DNA of 64,000 bases from contig JBOFJQ010000010.1 of assembly GCA_051656905.1 (NCBI GenBank), positions 1 through 64,000 on the forward strand, written 5' to 3'. The notes beneath the pieces are model-generated. The model was not told the origin of the DNA and did not search any database. It worked only from the letters and a program-made list of their open reading frames with translations. This document shows, one piece after another, positions 7,863-16,695 of the stretch. The stretch is from JAGNZR01 sp051656905 (lineage in GTDB: Bacteria > Fusobacteriota > Fusobacteriia > Fusobacteriales > Fusobacteriaceae). Both the position numbers and the translations under genes were made by a program. Positions within the stretch are counted from its first letter, which is position 1, and the number at the start of each line of letters is the position of its first letter.

Positions 7863-9158
7863 CTATTGTCCTTTGTTTATCATGATATTTAAAATCATTT
7901 TATCAGTTTCGTTCATTGCATCCTTTCCAATTAAACAAGCGTTTTTAATTGTTTTTTCGATATCTTCATCAACGATTCCTTCGTCAGATCCAATTACTAT
8001 TCCATCTTTTGCAAGAAGAGCAGCTTGTAATCCAGCACTAACACCAGTAGCTATTTTTAAAGAGCATCCAGGTTTAGCTCCATCACAGAACATACCAGTA
8101 ATATCTCCTAAAACATTTTTAATAGTTCCTACCATTTCAGGGTATTTTCCACCCATTAAGTAGCTGATACCACAGCTTGAACCAGTAGAAGCAACAACAC
8201 ATCCACAAAGAGCAGATAATCTTCCTAAATGGTTTTTCATATGTATAGCCACAAGACTACTTAGAGCAAGAGCTCTTAAAAGTTTCTCATGTGTAGCATT
8301 TAATTTTTTAGCTGCTGCAAGTACAGGTACTGTAGCAGTAATTCCTTGGTTTCCACTTCCAGAGTTTGTCATTACAGCCATAGTTGAACCAGCCATTCTA
8401 GCATCTGATGCAGCTGATGTCATAGCCATAGCCATTGACTCTATATTGTCAGAAAGAATACCTTCTTGAATATTTTTTAATCTAGTTTTTCCAACTTTTA
8501 ATCCATAATCATTGTGTAAACCTTCAGCAGAAATATCTCCGTTAAGTTCAATAATTTGCTCTAAGAATTTAATTTGCTCCACAGGAACATTTTCAACAAA
8601 TTCGAAAATTGATCTAACTGTCATAAAGCTTCTATCGTCTTCAGTAGTACAAGTAGTAAGAGATTCATCACATTGAGCTCTAAATAAAACTTCACCATTT
8701 TTTTCAATTAAAGTAATTGCAGTATGGAAGTCTTTTATTTCAACAGTGGCAGAGTCAGTTCCTTTAGTAACTGTTACTTTTATATATAATTTATTTGGAG
8801 CAGTTGAAAGTTCTCTATGAATAAAATCTTTTTCTAAAAGCTTTTTAGCTTCTTGAATTTTTTCTTGAGGAATGTTATCTAAAACTTCAAGTTTACGAGA
8901 AGCGTCTCCTGCAACGATACCAACAGCTGTTGCAATGTCAACTCCTTTCATTCCTGTTCCCGGAATTCCAACGCTCATTGCATTTTTTAAAACGTTTCCA
9001 GAAAGTGTTAAATTTACTTTCTCAGGCATAGTTCCTAAAACTTCTTTAGCTTTAGCAGCTGCATAAGCTATCGCAGTAGGTTCTGTACAACCTAAAGCAG
9101 GGACAACTTCTACTTTTAAAACATCGATGAAAGATTGGAAATCTAATTTGTTATTCAT
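7863..9158 (-). CDS. cyuA: L-cysteine desulfidase / L-serine dehydratase-like Fe-S enzyme (CyuA/YhaM family)
   Basis: This 431-residue cytosolic protein has cysteines typical of the 4Fe-4S CyuA (YhaM, UPF0597) family: Cys24 in ALGCTEP, then CGCVV and CDGAKPGCS in the C-terminal half. Such enzymes convert L-cysteine to pyruvate, ammonia and sulfide; databases often call them L-serine dehydratase alpha subunit. It is first in the minus-strand operon, has the ribosome site AAAGGAG, and lies behind a consensus promoter at 9256-9284. Confidence 0.8.
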   Translation of the reverse strand: MNNKLDFQSFIDVLKVEVVPALGCTEPTAIAYAAAKAKEVLGTMPEKVNLTLSGNVLKNAMSVGIPGTGMKGVDIATAVGIVAGDASRKLEVLDNIPQEKIQEAKKLLEKDFIHRELSTAPNKLYIKVTVTKGTDSATVEIKDFHTAITLIEKNGEVLFRAQCDESLTTCTTEDDRSFMTVRSIFEFVENVPVEQIKFLEQIIELNGDISAEGLHNDYGLKVGKTRLKNIQEGILSDNIESMAMAMTSAASDARMAGSTMAVMTNSGSGNQGITATVPVLAAAKKLNATHEKLLRALALSSLVAIHMKNHLGRLSALCGCVVASTGSSCGISYLMGGKYPEMVGTIKNVLGDITGMFCDGAKPGCSLKIATGVSAGLQAALLAKDGIVIGSDEGIVDEDIEKTIKNACLIGKDAMNETDKMILNIMINKGQ

Positions 9159-9255
9159 TGTTTCTCCTTTTACTCTATTTTAAATTTTATAAAAATATTC
9201 CTCGTTTAAATCTGAAAAAATCACTTCAATTTATACTAAATATTTATATATACTC

Positions 9256-9284
9256 ATTATAATTCTAAAAAAGAGTGAAGTCAA
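9256..9284 (-). promoter_or_regulatory. Sigma-70-type promoter of the cyuA operon
   Basis: Read on the minus strand: TTGACT (-35, bases 9284-9279), a 17-base spacer and TATAAT (-10, bases 9261-9256). It lies about 100 bases upstream of the cyuA start. The rest of the leader shows no obvious structure. Confidence 0.75.
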
Positions 9285-9366
9285 ATTAATATAATGTTTT
9301 TAAAGAAAAAAATGAGATAAATAGTAAAAAAAAATGATACAAGTGCACACTTAAACAATAAATATG

Positions 9367-9395
9367 TTGACTTCTCAAACAAAATGTTGTATATG
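9367..9395 (+). promoter_or_regulatory. Probable promoter of the glpFK operon
   Basis: TTGACT at 9367-9372 and TATATG at 9390-9395 are 17 bases apart. A 12-bp perfect palindrome, AAGTGCACACTT, lies at 9341-9352 just upstream and could be an activator or repressor site. The transcript would start near 9402 and run through the structured leader below. Confidence 0.55.
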
Positions 9396-9415
9396 TGTAA
9401 TACGAAAGCAAAATT

Positions 9416-9502
9416 AAGTGGCGAGAGATAGAGAGAAGCTACGAAAAAACAAAACTATTTTTTGAATAGTCTGTTTTTTCGTATTTTTATTTTTCGCCAC
9501 TT
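9416..9502 (+). promoter_or_regulatory. Nested leader structure with intrinsic terminator upstream of glpF
   Basis: Three nested stems are visible. The outer 9-bp stem pairs 9416-9424 with 9494-9502. The middle 11-bp stem pairs 9440-9450 with 9473-9483. An inner 6-bp stem pairs 9454-9459 with 9465-9470. The middle hairpin is followed by a U-rich run (9484-9494) and is a good intrinsic terminator ahead of glpF. In Bacillus, GlpP antitermination acts on a glp leader terminator; a similar mechanism here is inference. The outer stem would sequester the U-run and might be the alternative fold. Confidence 0.65.
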
Positions 9503-9588
9503 TGTTATGCGGTGTTTTGCAAGTGTTTTTATTTTTGTTTTTATTTTATAATAACTTATATTTTAAAAAACTAGGGGGTAAATTTAGG

Positions 9589-10308
9589 ATGATGGTTAAC
9601 AATGTTTATTTAGCAGAGTTTATAGGGACAATGTTACTAATTTTATTTGGTAATGGAGTTGTAGCAGGGTGTGTTTTATCTAAAAGTAAAGCAGAAAATG
9701 GTGGTTGGATAGTTATAAGTGCTGCTTGGGGATTTGCTGTAATGATAGGAGCTTATGCTACAGGATGGATAAGTGGAGCACATCTTAATCCAGCACTTAC
9801 TATAGGGCTTGCAGTTGGGGGAATTTTCCCAGCAGAGTTAGTTCCAGGTTATGTAATTTCTCAAATATTAGGAGCTATGGCAGGTCAAATTTTAGTTTTC
9901 TTAGTATATAAGTTACACTATGATGCAACAACTGATCAGGGATTAATTTTAGCAACTCACTGTACAGCACCAGCTATCAGAGATTATAAATGGAATTTTG
10001 TAACAGAAGTAATAGGAACAATGATATTAGTATTTGGATTATTAGCAATAGGAAATCCTAAAAACGGAACTGGACCAATGGGAGCTATGTTAGCAGGAGG
10101 ATTTATCTGGGCTATAGGAATGAGTTTAGGAGGACCAACTGGTTATGCAATTAATCCAGCGAGAGACTTAGGACCAAGAATTATGCATGCAATTTTACCG
10201 ATTAAAAATAAAGGTGAATCAGATTGGTCATATTCATGGGTACCAGTAGTAGGGCCTATCTTTGGTGGAATAATTGGGGCTTTATTATTTAATATATTAT
10301 ATGTATAA
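9589..10308 (+). CDS. glpF: Glycerol uptake facilitator (aquaglyceroporin)
   Basis: This 239-residue channel of the MIP family has six membrane segments and both pore motifs, HLNPALT in the first half and AINPARDLGPR in the second; the Asp after NPAR is characteristic of glycerol facilitators. A longer frame opens at 9502, but the ATG at 9589 is preferred because it follows AGGGGG at 9573-9578 and gives a normal family length. Glycerol kinase follows directly, so the pair takes up and traps glycerol. Confidence 0.93.
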   Translation: MMVNNVYLAEFIGTMLLILFGNGVVAGCVLSKSKAENGGWIVISAAWGFAVMIGAYATGWISGAHLNPALTIGLAVGGIFPAELVPGYVISQILGAMAGQILVFLVYKLHYDATTDQGLILATHCTAPAIRDYKWNFVTEVIGTMILVFGLLAIGNPKNGTGPMGAMLAGGFIWAIGMSLGGPTGYAINPARDLGPRIMHAILPIKNKGESDWSYSWVPVVGPIFGGIIGALLFNILYV

Positions 10309-10348
10309 TAGTTAGACCGTATAACATAGATAGTTAGACTGTATAATA
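10308..10348 (+). repeat. Direct repeat between glpF and glpK
   Basis: Two copies of a 19-base motif of the form ATAGTTAGACYGTATAAYA occur at 10308-10326 and 10330-10348. Each contains a TATAA-like hexamer, so an internal promoter or a binding site for a regulator is possible. Confidence 0.5.
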
Positions 10349-10394
10349 GGGAAAAGTGGGGAAAAATAATATTTGAATAACTTTGGAGGTAATT

Positions 10395-11897
10395 ATGAAA
10401 TATATAATAGCGTTAGATCAAGGTACTACAAGTTCAAGAGCGATAATATTTGATGAGAATCATAAAATAGTTGGAACAGCACAAAAAGAGTTTACTCAAA
10501 TATATCCTAAAGAAGGTTGGGTAGAGCACGATCCTATGGAAATATGGGCTACTCAAAGTGGAGTATTAGCTGAAGTAATAGCAAAAACAGGTATATCTAC
10601 ACATGATATAGCAGGGATAGGAATTACTAACCAGAGAGAGACTACTGTAGTATGGAATAAAGAGACAGGAAGACCAGTTTACAATGCGATAGTTTGGCAA
10701 TGTAGAAGAACTGCATCAATTTGTGATGGATTAAAAGCAGAAGGGTTAGAGAATTACGTAAGAGAAAATACAGGTTTAGTTATAGATGCTTATTTCTCTG
10801 GAACAAAAATCAAATGGATTTTAGATAATGTTGAAGGTGCAAGAGCTGATGCAGAATCTGGAAAGTTATTATTTGGTACAGTTGATACTTGGTTAATGTG
10901 GAAACTTACTAATGGAAAAGTTCACGCAACAGATTATACAAATGCATCAAGAACTATGATATACAATATAAAAGATCTTAAATGGGATGAAAAAATGCTT
11001 GAAGTATTAAATATTCCAAAATCAATGTTACCTCAAGTAAAAGATAGTAGTGGATTATTCGGATATGCAAATCTTGGAGGACAAGGTGGGCATAGAGTAC
11101 CTATCGCTGGAGTAGCAGGAGACCAACAAGCTGCATTATTTGGACAAGCTTGTTTCAATGAAGGAGAAGCTAAAAATACTTATGGAACAGGATGTTTCAT
11201 GCTTATGAATACTGGGGATAAAATGATTTCTAGTAAAAATGGACTATTAACAACAATAGGTATTGGAATTAATGGTAAAGTTGAATATGCTTTAGAAGGA
11301 AGTATATTTATTGCAGGAGCAAGTATTCAATGGTTAAGAGATGAACTTAGAATTATAAATGATGCAAAAGATACTGAATATTTTGCAACAAAAGTAAAAG
11401 ATTCTGGAGGAGTGTATGTAGTACCTGCATTTGTAGGATTAGGAACACCTCATTGGGATATGTATGCTAGAGGAACTATTGTAGGACTTACAAGAGGAAG
11501 CAATAGAAATCATATAATCAGAGCAACACTTGAATCTATAGCTTATCAAACAAGAGACGTATTAGATGCAATGCAAGAGGACTCTGGAATTAAACTTTCT
11601 CAACTTAAAGTTGATGGAGGAGCTTGTGCAAACAACTTCTTAATGCAATTCCAATCTGATATAATTGGAACAAAAGTTAGAAGACCAGAAGTTGTAGAAA
11701 CAACAGCTCTAGGGGCAGCTTATTTAGCAGGATTAGGAGTAGAATTATGGGCATCTAAACAAGAAATTAGAGATAGATGGCATATAGATAGAGAGTTTGA
11801 TCCAGCTGTTGAAAGTTTAGATAGAGAAAAAATGTACAAAGGGTGGAAAAAAGCACTTAAGAGAGCTATGCTTTGGGAAACTGAAGATCAAGAATAA
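10395..11897 (+). CDS. glpK: Glycerol kinase
   Basis: This 500-residue FGGY-family kinase phosphorylates glycerol to glycerol-3-phosphate with ATP. It begins with the phosphate-binding signature ALDQGTTSSRAIIFD and contains GTVDTWLMWKLT, AGVAGDQQAALFGQ and VDGGACANNFLMQFQ. The ATG at 10395 is chosen over an in-frame TTG at 10383 because GGAGGT at 10385-10390 gives normal spacing to the ATG. It is co-transcribed with glpF and is followed by a strong terminator. Confidence 0.97.
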   Translation: MKYIIALDQGTTSSRAIIFDENHKIVGTAQKEFTQIYPKEGWVEHDPMEIWATQSGVLAEVIAKTGISTHDIAGIGITNQRETTVVWNKETGRPVYNAIVWQCRRTASICDGLKAEGLENYVRENTGLVIDAYFSGTKIKWILDNVEGARADAESGKLLFGTVDTWLMWKLTNGKVHATDYTNASRTMIYNIKDLKWDEKMLEVLNIPKSMLPQVKDSSGLFGYANLGGQGGHRVPIAGVAGDQQAALFGQACFNEGEAKNTYGTGCFMLMNTGDKMISSKNGLLTTIGIGINGKVEYALEGSIFIAGASIQWLRDELRIINDAKDTEYFATKVKDSGGVYVVPAFVGLGTPHWDMYARGTIVGLTRGSNRNHIIRATLESIAYQTRDVLDAMQEDSGIKLSQLKVDGGACANNFLMQFQSDIIGTKVRRPEVVETTALGAAYLAGLGVELWASKQEIRDRWHIDREFDPAVESLDREKMYKGWKKALKRAMLWETEDQE

Positions 11898-11940
11898 TAA
11901 AATAAATTGATAATAAAGAATACAGAAATAAATTTATAAA

Positions 11941-11980
11941 AGGGGATGAATTAGTTAATCTAATTCATCCCCTAATTTTT
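11941..11980 (+). terminator. Terminator after glpK
   Basis: A perfect 13-bp stem (11941-11953 with 11961-11973) with loop GTTAATC is followed by TAATTTTT. Confidence 0.9.
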
Positions 11981-12095
11981 GGCATATTTTTGGTATATGT
12001 AGTATAAAATTTTTATAAATTATAGTATAATTGATTTACATGATGATAAAAAGTCTAAAAAAATGAAAAAATAATATGAAAATAGGGTGAGAAGT

Positions 12096-13283
12096 ATGAA
12101 AAGAGAATACTATTATTTTGATAATTCTGCTACAAGTAATCCAAAACCTGAGGTTGTGTATGAAAGAGTAAATTATGCAATGAGAGAATTAAATGCTAAC
12201 CCAGGAAGAGGTGGACATAGACTTGCAATAAAAGCTGCAACAGAAATATATGCAGTTAGAGATAAGATTTCAAAGTTCTTTAATGTGGGAAATGCTTTAA
12301 ATGTAGCATTCACTAATAATTCAACAACAGCTCTAAATTTTGCTGTGAAAAGTTTAGTTGAAGAGAATGATATAGTTGTTACAACGGAGATGGATCATAA
12401 TTCAACTTTGAGACCATTATATACAGATAGAGAAAAATTAAATTTAGATATTAGAGTTTTAAAAATTGATGATATTCTAGTGGATTTAAAAGAGTTGCTA
12501 GAAGAAGTAGAAAAAAGTGGGAAAAAAGTAAAGTTTCTTTGTATAAATCATATGTCTAATGTAACAGGAAAAACATTGGATATAGAAAAAATAGGAGAAG
12601 TTTGTAAAGCTAATGGAGTTAAATTAATAGTAGATGTCTCTCAAAGTGCTGGAATAATTCCTATAGATATGCAAAAGATGAATATAGACATACTTTGCTT
12701 CACGGGACATAAGTCTTTGTATGCTATACAAGGAATAGGGGGAATTTGCATAAAGGACGGAATAAAAATTAAACCGTTACTTTGTGGAGGATCAGGAAGC
12801 TATTCTACAAATTTAGTTCATCCAACAGAGATGCCAGAAGTTGTAGAAGGGGGAACTGTTAATACTCCAGGGATAATATCTCTTGGTGCAGGAATTGATT
12901 TTGTAAATTCTGTAGGAATATGTAAAATATATAGCCATGAAAACAATTTAAAACTATTATTTATTAGATTATTAAATGAGATAAATAAGGTAAGTGAGTC
13001 AGAAGGAAATGGGAAAATAATTGAAATTTATTCCAGTGATAGAGTAGGAGATGGACCAGTAGTATCTCTTAATATAAAAGGTCAAGTTTCGAGTGACGTT
13101 TCTCAAATGTTAGATGAAGAATTTGGTATTATAACTCGTTCTGGGCTTCACTGTGCTCCTCTTATTCATAAAAAAAATAACACTGTTGAAAGAGGTAGCG
13201 TGAGATTTTCTTTTGGATACTTTAATACTGAAAAAGATGTAAAATATGCTGTTGATTCATTAAAAATGATTATTCAAGGATAG
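12096..13283 (+). CDS. Cysteine desulfurase-like class V aminotransferase
   Basis: This 395-residue PLP enzyme starts YYYFDNSATSNPKP and has the PLP lysine in FTGHKSLYAIQG and a C-terminal catalytic-type cysteine in TRSGLHCAPL. The pattern fits the short SufS-like family of which Enterococcus EF2568 is an example, sometimes linked with selenium or sulfur transfer to molybdenum enzymes. ATG 12096 is used rather than GTG 12087 because AGGGTGAG lies at normal distance. It stands alone between a terminator and pepV. The sulfur or selenium acceptor is unknown. Confidence 0.8.
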   Translation: MKREYYYFDNSATSNPKPEVVYERVNYAMRELNANPGRGGHRLAIKAATEIYAVRDKISKFFNVGNALNVAFTNNSTTALNFAVKSLVEENDIVVTTEMDHNSTLRPLYTDREKLNLDIRVLKIDDILVDLKELLEEVEKSGKKVKFLCINHMSNVTGKTLDIEKIGEVCKANGVKLIVDVSQSAGIIPIDMQKMNIDILCFTGHKSLYAIQGIGGICIKDGIKIKPLLCGGSGSYSTNLVHPTEMPEVVEGGTVNTPGIISLGAGIDFVNSVGICKIYSHENNLKLLFIRLLNEINKVSESEGNGKIIEIYSSDRVGDGPVVSLNIKGQVSSDVSQMLDEEFGIITRSGLHCAPLIHKKNNTVERGSVRFSFGYFNTEKDVKYAVDSLKMIIQG

Positions 13284-13388
13284 GGAACTTTAAATAAGGT
13301 TAGATTAAAGGATAGAAAATTAAGAAGGAAAGAAAAGAAAAAATGGTATAAAAATTATGGGGTAATTTTTTTTGATAAGGTCCAAAAT

Positions 13389-13439
13389 ATGCATTGTTAA
13401 GGGGTAATATTCAGGGATATTTATTAAAAAACAATGCAT
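13389..13439 (+). repeat. Inverted repeat upstream of pepV
   Basis: ATGCATTGTT at 13389-13398 and its exact complement AACAATGCAT at 13430-13439 are 31 bases apart and lie 30 bases before the pepV start. This could be an operator or a leader hairpin; no U-run follows it. Confidence 0.4.
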
Positions 13440-13468
13440 TTAAAAAAATATAAAAGGGTGGGGAAATA

Positions 13469-14821
13469 ATGATTAAAGAAAAATTAGTAAAAGAGTATGA
13501 CAAATTAAAAACGTACCTTATAGCAGATATGGGAGAATTAGTATCATATGCAAGTGTGTTAGATGAAAATGCTAAAGATACTCCTTTTGGTGAAAACATT
13601 GATAAATGTTTAGATAAAGCTTTAGATATGTGTAAAAATTTAGGGTTCAGAACTTTTAAAGATTCAAAAGGATATTATGGATATGCTGAAATTGGAGAAG
13701 GAGAAGAGATGATAGCAGTATTAGGTCATCTTGATGTAGTTCCAGCAGGAGATTTAGATAAATGGAATTCAAATCCTTTTAAGATGGAAATAAGAGATGG
13801 AAAGATTTTTGGAAGAGGGGTCCAAGATGATAAAGGTCCAACTTTAACAGCTATTTATGCAATTAAAGCTCTTATGAATCTAAATGTAAAACTTAAAAAA
13901 AGAATAAGAGTTATTTTTGGAACAGATGAAGAGAATCTATGGAGATGTATCAATAGATATATGGAAATAGAGGAGAAACCATCTATGGGATTCACACCAG
14001 ATTCAAAATTCCCAATGATATATGCTGAAAAAGGATTACTACAATTTTCTTTACAAGGAAAAGGTGGAGGAGTAACTTTAAAAGGTGGAGATGCTTATAA
14101 TGCAGTTCCAGATAAAATTCAATATACTGCAAAAGACACTGCTGAACTTGAAAAAATTGTAAAAGAGTTAGAAGTTGATGGAGCTAAATTTGAAGTATCA
14201 GGAGACAAGATTACTGTTTATGGAAAATCAGTTCATGCAGCTGTTGGTGAAACTGGAATAAATGCAATAAAGAAACTTATTATGGCAATGAAAAAAGCTG
14301 GAATTAAAAATTCTGGAATAGATTTTGTAAATGATGAGATTGGAAATGATCCTTATGCTGAAAAAATTTACGGTGTACTAGAAGATGAAATGTCTGGAAA
14401 ATTAAAGTTTAACGTAGGAAAAGTAGATATCAATGAGGAGCAAACTAACCTTTATATAGATGTTAGAATTCCTGTAACAGTTTCTAAAGAAGAAGTTGTA
14501 GAGAAAACAAAAGAGATAGCTAAAAAATATGGATTCACTTATGAAGAGAGAGATTTCTTAAGATCTTTATATGTTCCACTGGATCATTTCTTAATAAAAA
14601 CATTAAGAGCAGTTTATGAAGAGGAAACAGGATTTGATTCGACTCCAATATCTTCAGGTGGAGCAACTTATGCAAGATCTATGGATAACTGTGTAGCTTT
14701 TGGAATAGTATTCCCAGACAGTGAGAAGACAGAGCACCAACCAAATGAATATATTGCGCTTAATGATGTTAGAAGAGCTTTTATAGTTTATGCAAAAGCT
14801 GTTTATGAACTTGCAAAATAG
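13469..14821 (+). CDS. pepV: Sapep/PepV-type M20 dipeptidase
   Basis: This 450-residue cytosolic metallopeptidase hydrolyses dipeptides. Metal-site motifs are visible: GHLDVVPAG (His87, Asp89), GRGVQDDKGP, FGTDEE and the C-terminal TEHQPNEYI. Length matches the Sapep family. The ribosome site is GGGTGGGG. It fits a peptide-fermenting lifestyle and precedes a YfcC-type carrier gene. Confidence 0.93.
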   Translation: MIKEKLVKEYDKLKTYLIADMGELVSYASVLDENAKDTPFGENIDKCLDKALDMCKNLGFRTFKDSKGYYGYAEIGEGEEMIAVLGHLDVVPAGDLDKWNSNPFKMEIRDGKIFGRGVQDDKGPTLTAIYAIKALMNLNVKLKKRIRVIFGTDEENLWRCINRYMEIEEKPSMGFTPDSKFPMIYAEKGLLQFSLQGKGGGVTLKGGDAYNAVPDKIQYTAKDTAELEKIVKELEVDGAKFEVSGDKITVYGKSVHAAVGETGINAIKKLIMAMKKAGIKNSGIDFVNDEIGNDPYAEKIYGVLEDEMSGKLKFNVGKVDINEEQTNLYIDVRIPVTVSKEEVVEKTKEIAKKYGFTYEERDFLRSLYVPLDHFLIKTLRAVYEEETGFDSTPISSGGATYARSMDNCVAFGIVFPDSEKTEHQPNEYIALNDVRRAFIVYAKAVYELAK

Positions 14822-14994
14822 GTTTTTAAATAGTTTGAACTAAAAATTTAAATAGTAAAAAACTAAAAAATCAAAAAAAATTAAAGATAAAATTAAAAAA
14901 TTAGAAATAAATGAGGAATAAGCAGAAAAATTAAGTATAAAGATTTTAGTAATAAGTGTTAAATATTAAGTATAAAAAATTAGTAAGGGGACTG

Positions 14995-15014
14995 TATAAT
15001 ATTTTAAAATATTA
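14995..15014 (+). promoter_or_regulatory. Possible -10 element and palindrome upstream of the YfcC-type carrier
   Basis: TATAAT at 14995-15000 runs into an 18-bp perfect palindrome at 14997-15014 (TAATATTTTAAAATATTA), 29 bases ahead of the carrier start. No good -35 element is seen, so an activator-dependent promoter or an operator is possible; the AT-rich composition makes chance likely too. Confidence 0.3.
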
Positions 15015-15042
15015 CACATATTAAAAAAAAGGGAGAAAAGAC

Positions 15043-16539
15043 ATGGAAAAAGAGAAAAAGAAATTTCAAATGCCAAGTTCTTATACGATACTATTTTCAC
15101 TAATAGTAGTAGTGGCGATACTTACTTGGATAGTACCAGCGGGGGTATATCAGTATGTAGATCCAACAGCTTCAAAATTAATACCTATTCCAGGGACATA
15201 TCAATCAGCACCATCTAACCCACAAGGGATATGGGAAGTTTTATCAGCGCCAATAAAAGGGTTTTCAGATGCAAATGATATAGCTTTATTTGTACTTGTT
15301 ATTGGTGGTTTTTTAGGAATAATAATGAAAACAGGTGCAATTGATGCAGGAGTTGCAGCACTTATTGAAAAATTTAAAGGAAGAGAAACACTTTTAATTC
15401 CTATTATGATGTTTGTGTTTGCTTTAGGAGGGACATCTTTTGGACTTGCAGAAGAGACAGTTGCTTTCTATGCATTTATGACACCAGTTATGCTTGCTGC
15501 AGGTTTTGACACTGTAACAACAATGGGAACAATATTATTTGGATCAGGTCTTGGATGTTTAAACTCTACAGTAAATCCATTCTCAACAGGAATTGCCTCA
15601 GGATTCGCAGGTATATCTATTGGTGATGGAATATTTATGAGAGCAGCATTCTTAATTATCCAAATTGGATTAGTAAGTTTTATGCTTATGAGATATGCTA
15701 AAAAAGTAAAAGCAGATCCTAGACACTCAGTTGTATATGAAAATAGAGAATCTGACCTTGAGCACTTCTTAGGTAAGGATTTAGAGAAAGGTATAGTGCC
15801 TGAACTTACTCCTGAAAGAAAAGGTGTTTTAGCTATGTTCCTTGTGAGTTTCATAATAATGATTTTAGGTGTAATTCCTTGGGCAAGTAAATTTAATGTT
15901 ACTTTATTCGAGGATATAGCTAAAGGGATTGAAGCTATACCAGTAATTGGAAAAATGATAGGTAAAATAGTTCCTTTAGGTGAATGGTGGTTCGGAGAGA
16001 TGACTATGCTATTCCTAGTTATGAGTGTTATTGTTGGACGTGTTGCAAAAATGTCTGAAAAAGAATTCATATCTACATTCGTAGGTGGAGCAAGAGACTT
16101 ATTAGGTGTTGCACTTATAGTTGGAGTATCAAGAGGAATAACAATAGTTATGAGTGCTGGAGGAATGACAGCTACAGTTTTAAATGCAGGAGAGCATTTA
16201 TTAAGAGGATTAGGAAAGATACCATTTATTATTTTAACTTACCTATTCTATATTCCAATGGGATTCTTAATTCCATCTACATCAGGACTTGCAACTCTTA
16301 CTATGCCAATATTAGCACCACTTGCTGATTTCTCTGGTGTACCTAAGAGTGCTGTAATAACAGCTTATCAATCAGCTTCAGGAATAATGAACTTAATAAC
16401 TCCAGCATCAGCTGTTGTTATGGGTGGACTTGCTCTTGTAAGAGTAAACTACATTACTTGGATTAAATTCTCAGCAAAATTCTTGTTTGTAATTTTTGCT
16501 ACAACAATGCTTTGCTTAATTATTTCTGTAATGATATAA
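15043..16539 (+). CDS. YfcC-family basic amino acid/dipeptide or dicarboxylate carrier
   Basis: This 498-residue integral membrane protein of the YfcC/DcuC (C4-dicarboxylate anaerobic carrier-like) family has about 12 hydrophobic segments. It has a short charged N-terminus, a periplasmic loop around residues 45-65 and the conserved segments FALGGTSFGLAEETVAFY and PSTSGLATLTMPILAPLADF. Family members carry amino acids or dicarboxylates; the neighbouring dipeptidase suggests peptide or amino-acid uptake, but the substrate is not determined. It is followed by a terminator. Confidence 0.85.
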   Translation: MEKEKKKFQMPSSYTILFSLIVVVAILTWIVPAGVYQYVDPTASKLIPIPGTYQSAPSNPQGIWEVLSAPIKGFSDANDIALFVLVIGGFLGIIMKTGAIDAGVAALIEKFKGRETLLIPIMMFVFALGGTSFGLAEETVAFYAFMTPVMLAAGFDTVTTMGTILFGSGLGCLNSTVNPFSTGIASGFAGISIGDGIFMRAAFLIIQIGLVSFMLMRYAKKVKADPRHSVVYENRESDLEHFLGKDLEKGIVPELTPERKGVLAMFLVSFIIMILGVIPWASKFNVTLFEDIAKGIEAIPVIGKMIGKIVPLGEWWFGEMTMLFLVMSVIVGRVAKMSEKEFISTFVGGARDLLGVALIVGVSRGITIVMSAGGMTATVLNAGEHLLRGLGKIPFIILTYLFYIPMGFLIPSTSGLATLTMPILAPLADFSGVPKSAVITAYQSASGIMNLITPASAVVMGGLALVRVNYITWIKFSAKFLFVIFATTMLCLIISVMI

Positions 16540-16545
16540 AAATTT

Positions 16546-16573
16546 AAGAGCCTTTTTTAAGGCTCTTTTTTTA
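16546..16573 (+). terminator. Terminator after the YfcC-type carrier
   Basis: Stem AAGAGCC (16546-16552) with GGCTCTT (16561-16567), loop of eight bases, followed by a T-run. Confidence 0.9.
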
Positions 16574-16695
16574 TGAAAGATAAAAATATTAAATGATAAA
16601 AATATTAAACAATTAAAAATATGAAAAAAATAAAAAAAATGATAATATATATAAAATGTAAAGTTTTATTAATTAAAAAATATTTAGGAGGAGAA

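Noticed and set aside
9502..9588. N-terminal extension of GlpF from the ATG at 9502
   Set aside because: It would start inside the leader stem, lacks a ribosome site and exceeds normal family length; ATG 9589 has AGGGGG upstream.
15468..16070. 200-codon minus-strand ORF inside the YfcC-type carrier gene
   Set aside because: Antisense shadow of a clear membrane protein gene; no ribosome site or recognisable motif.
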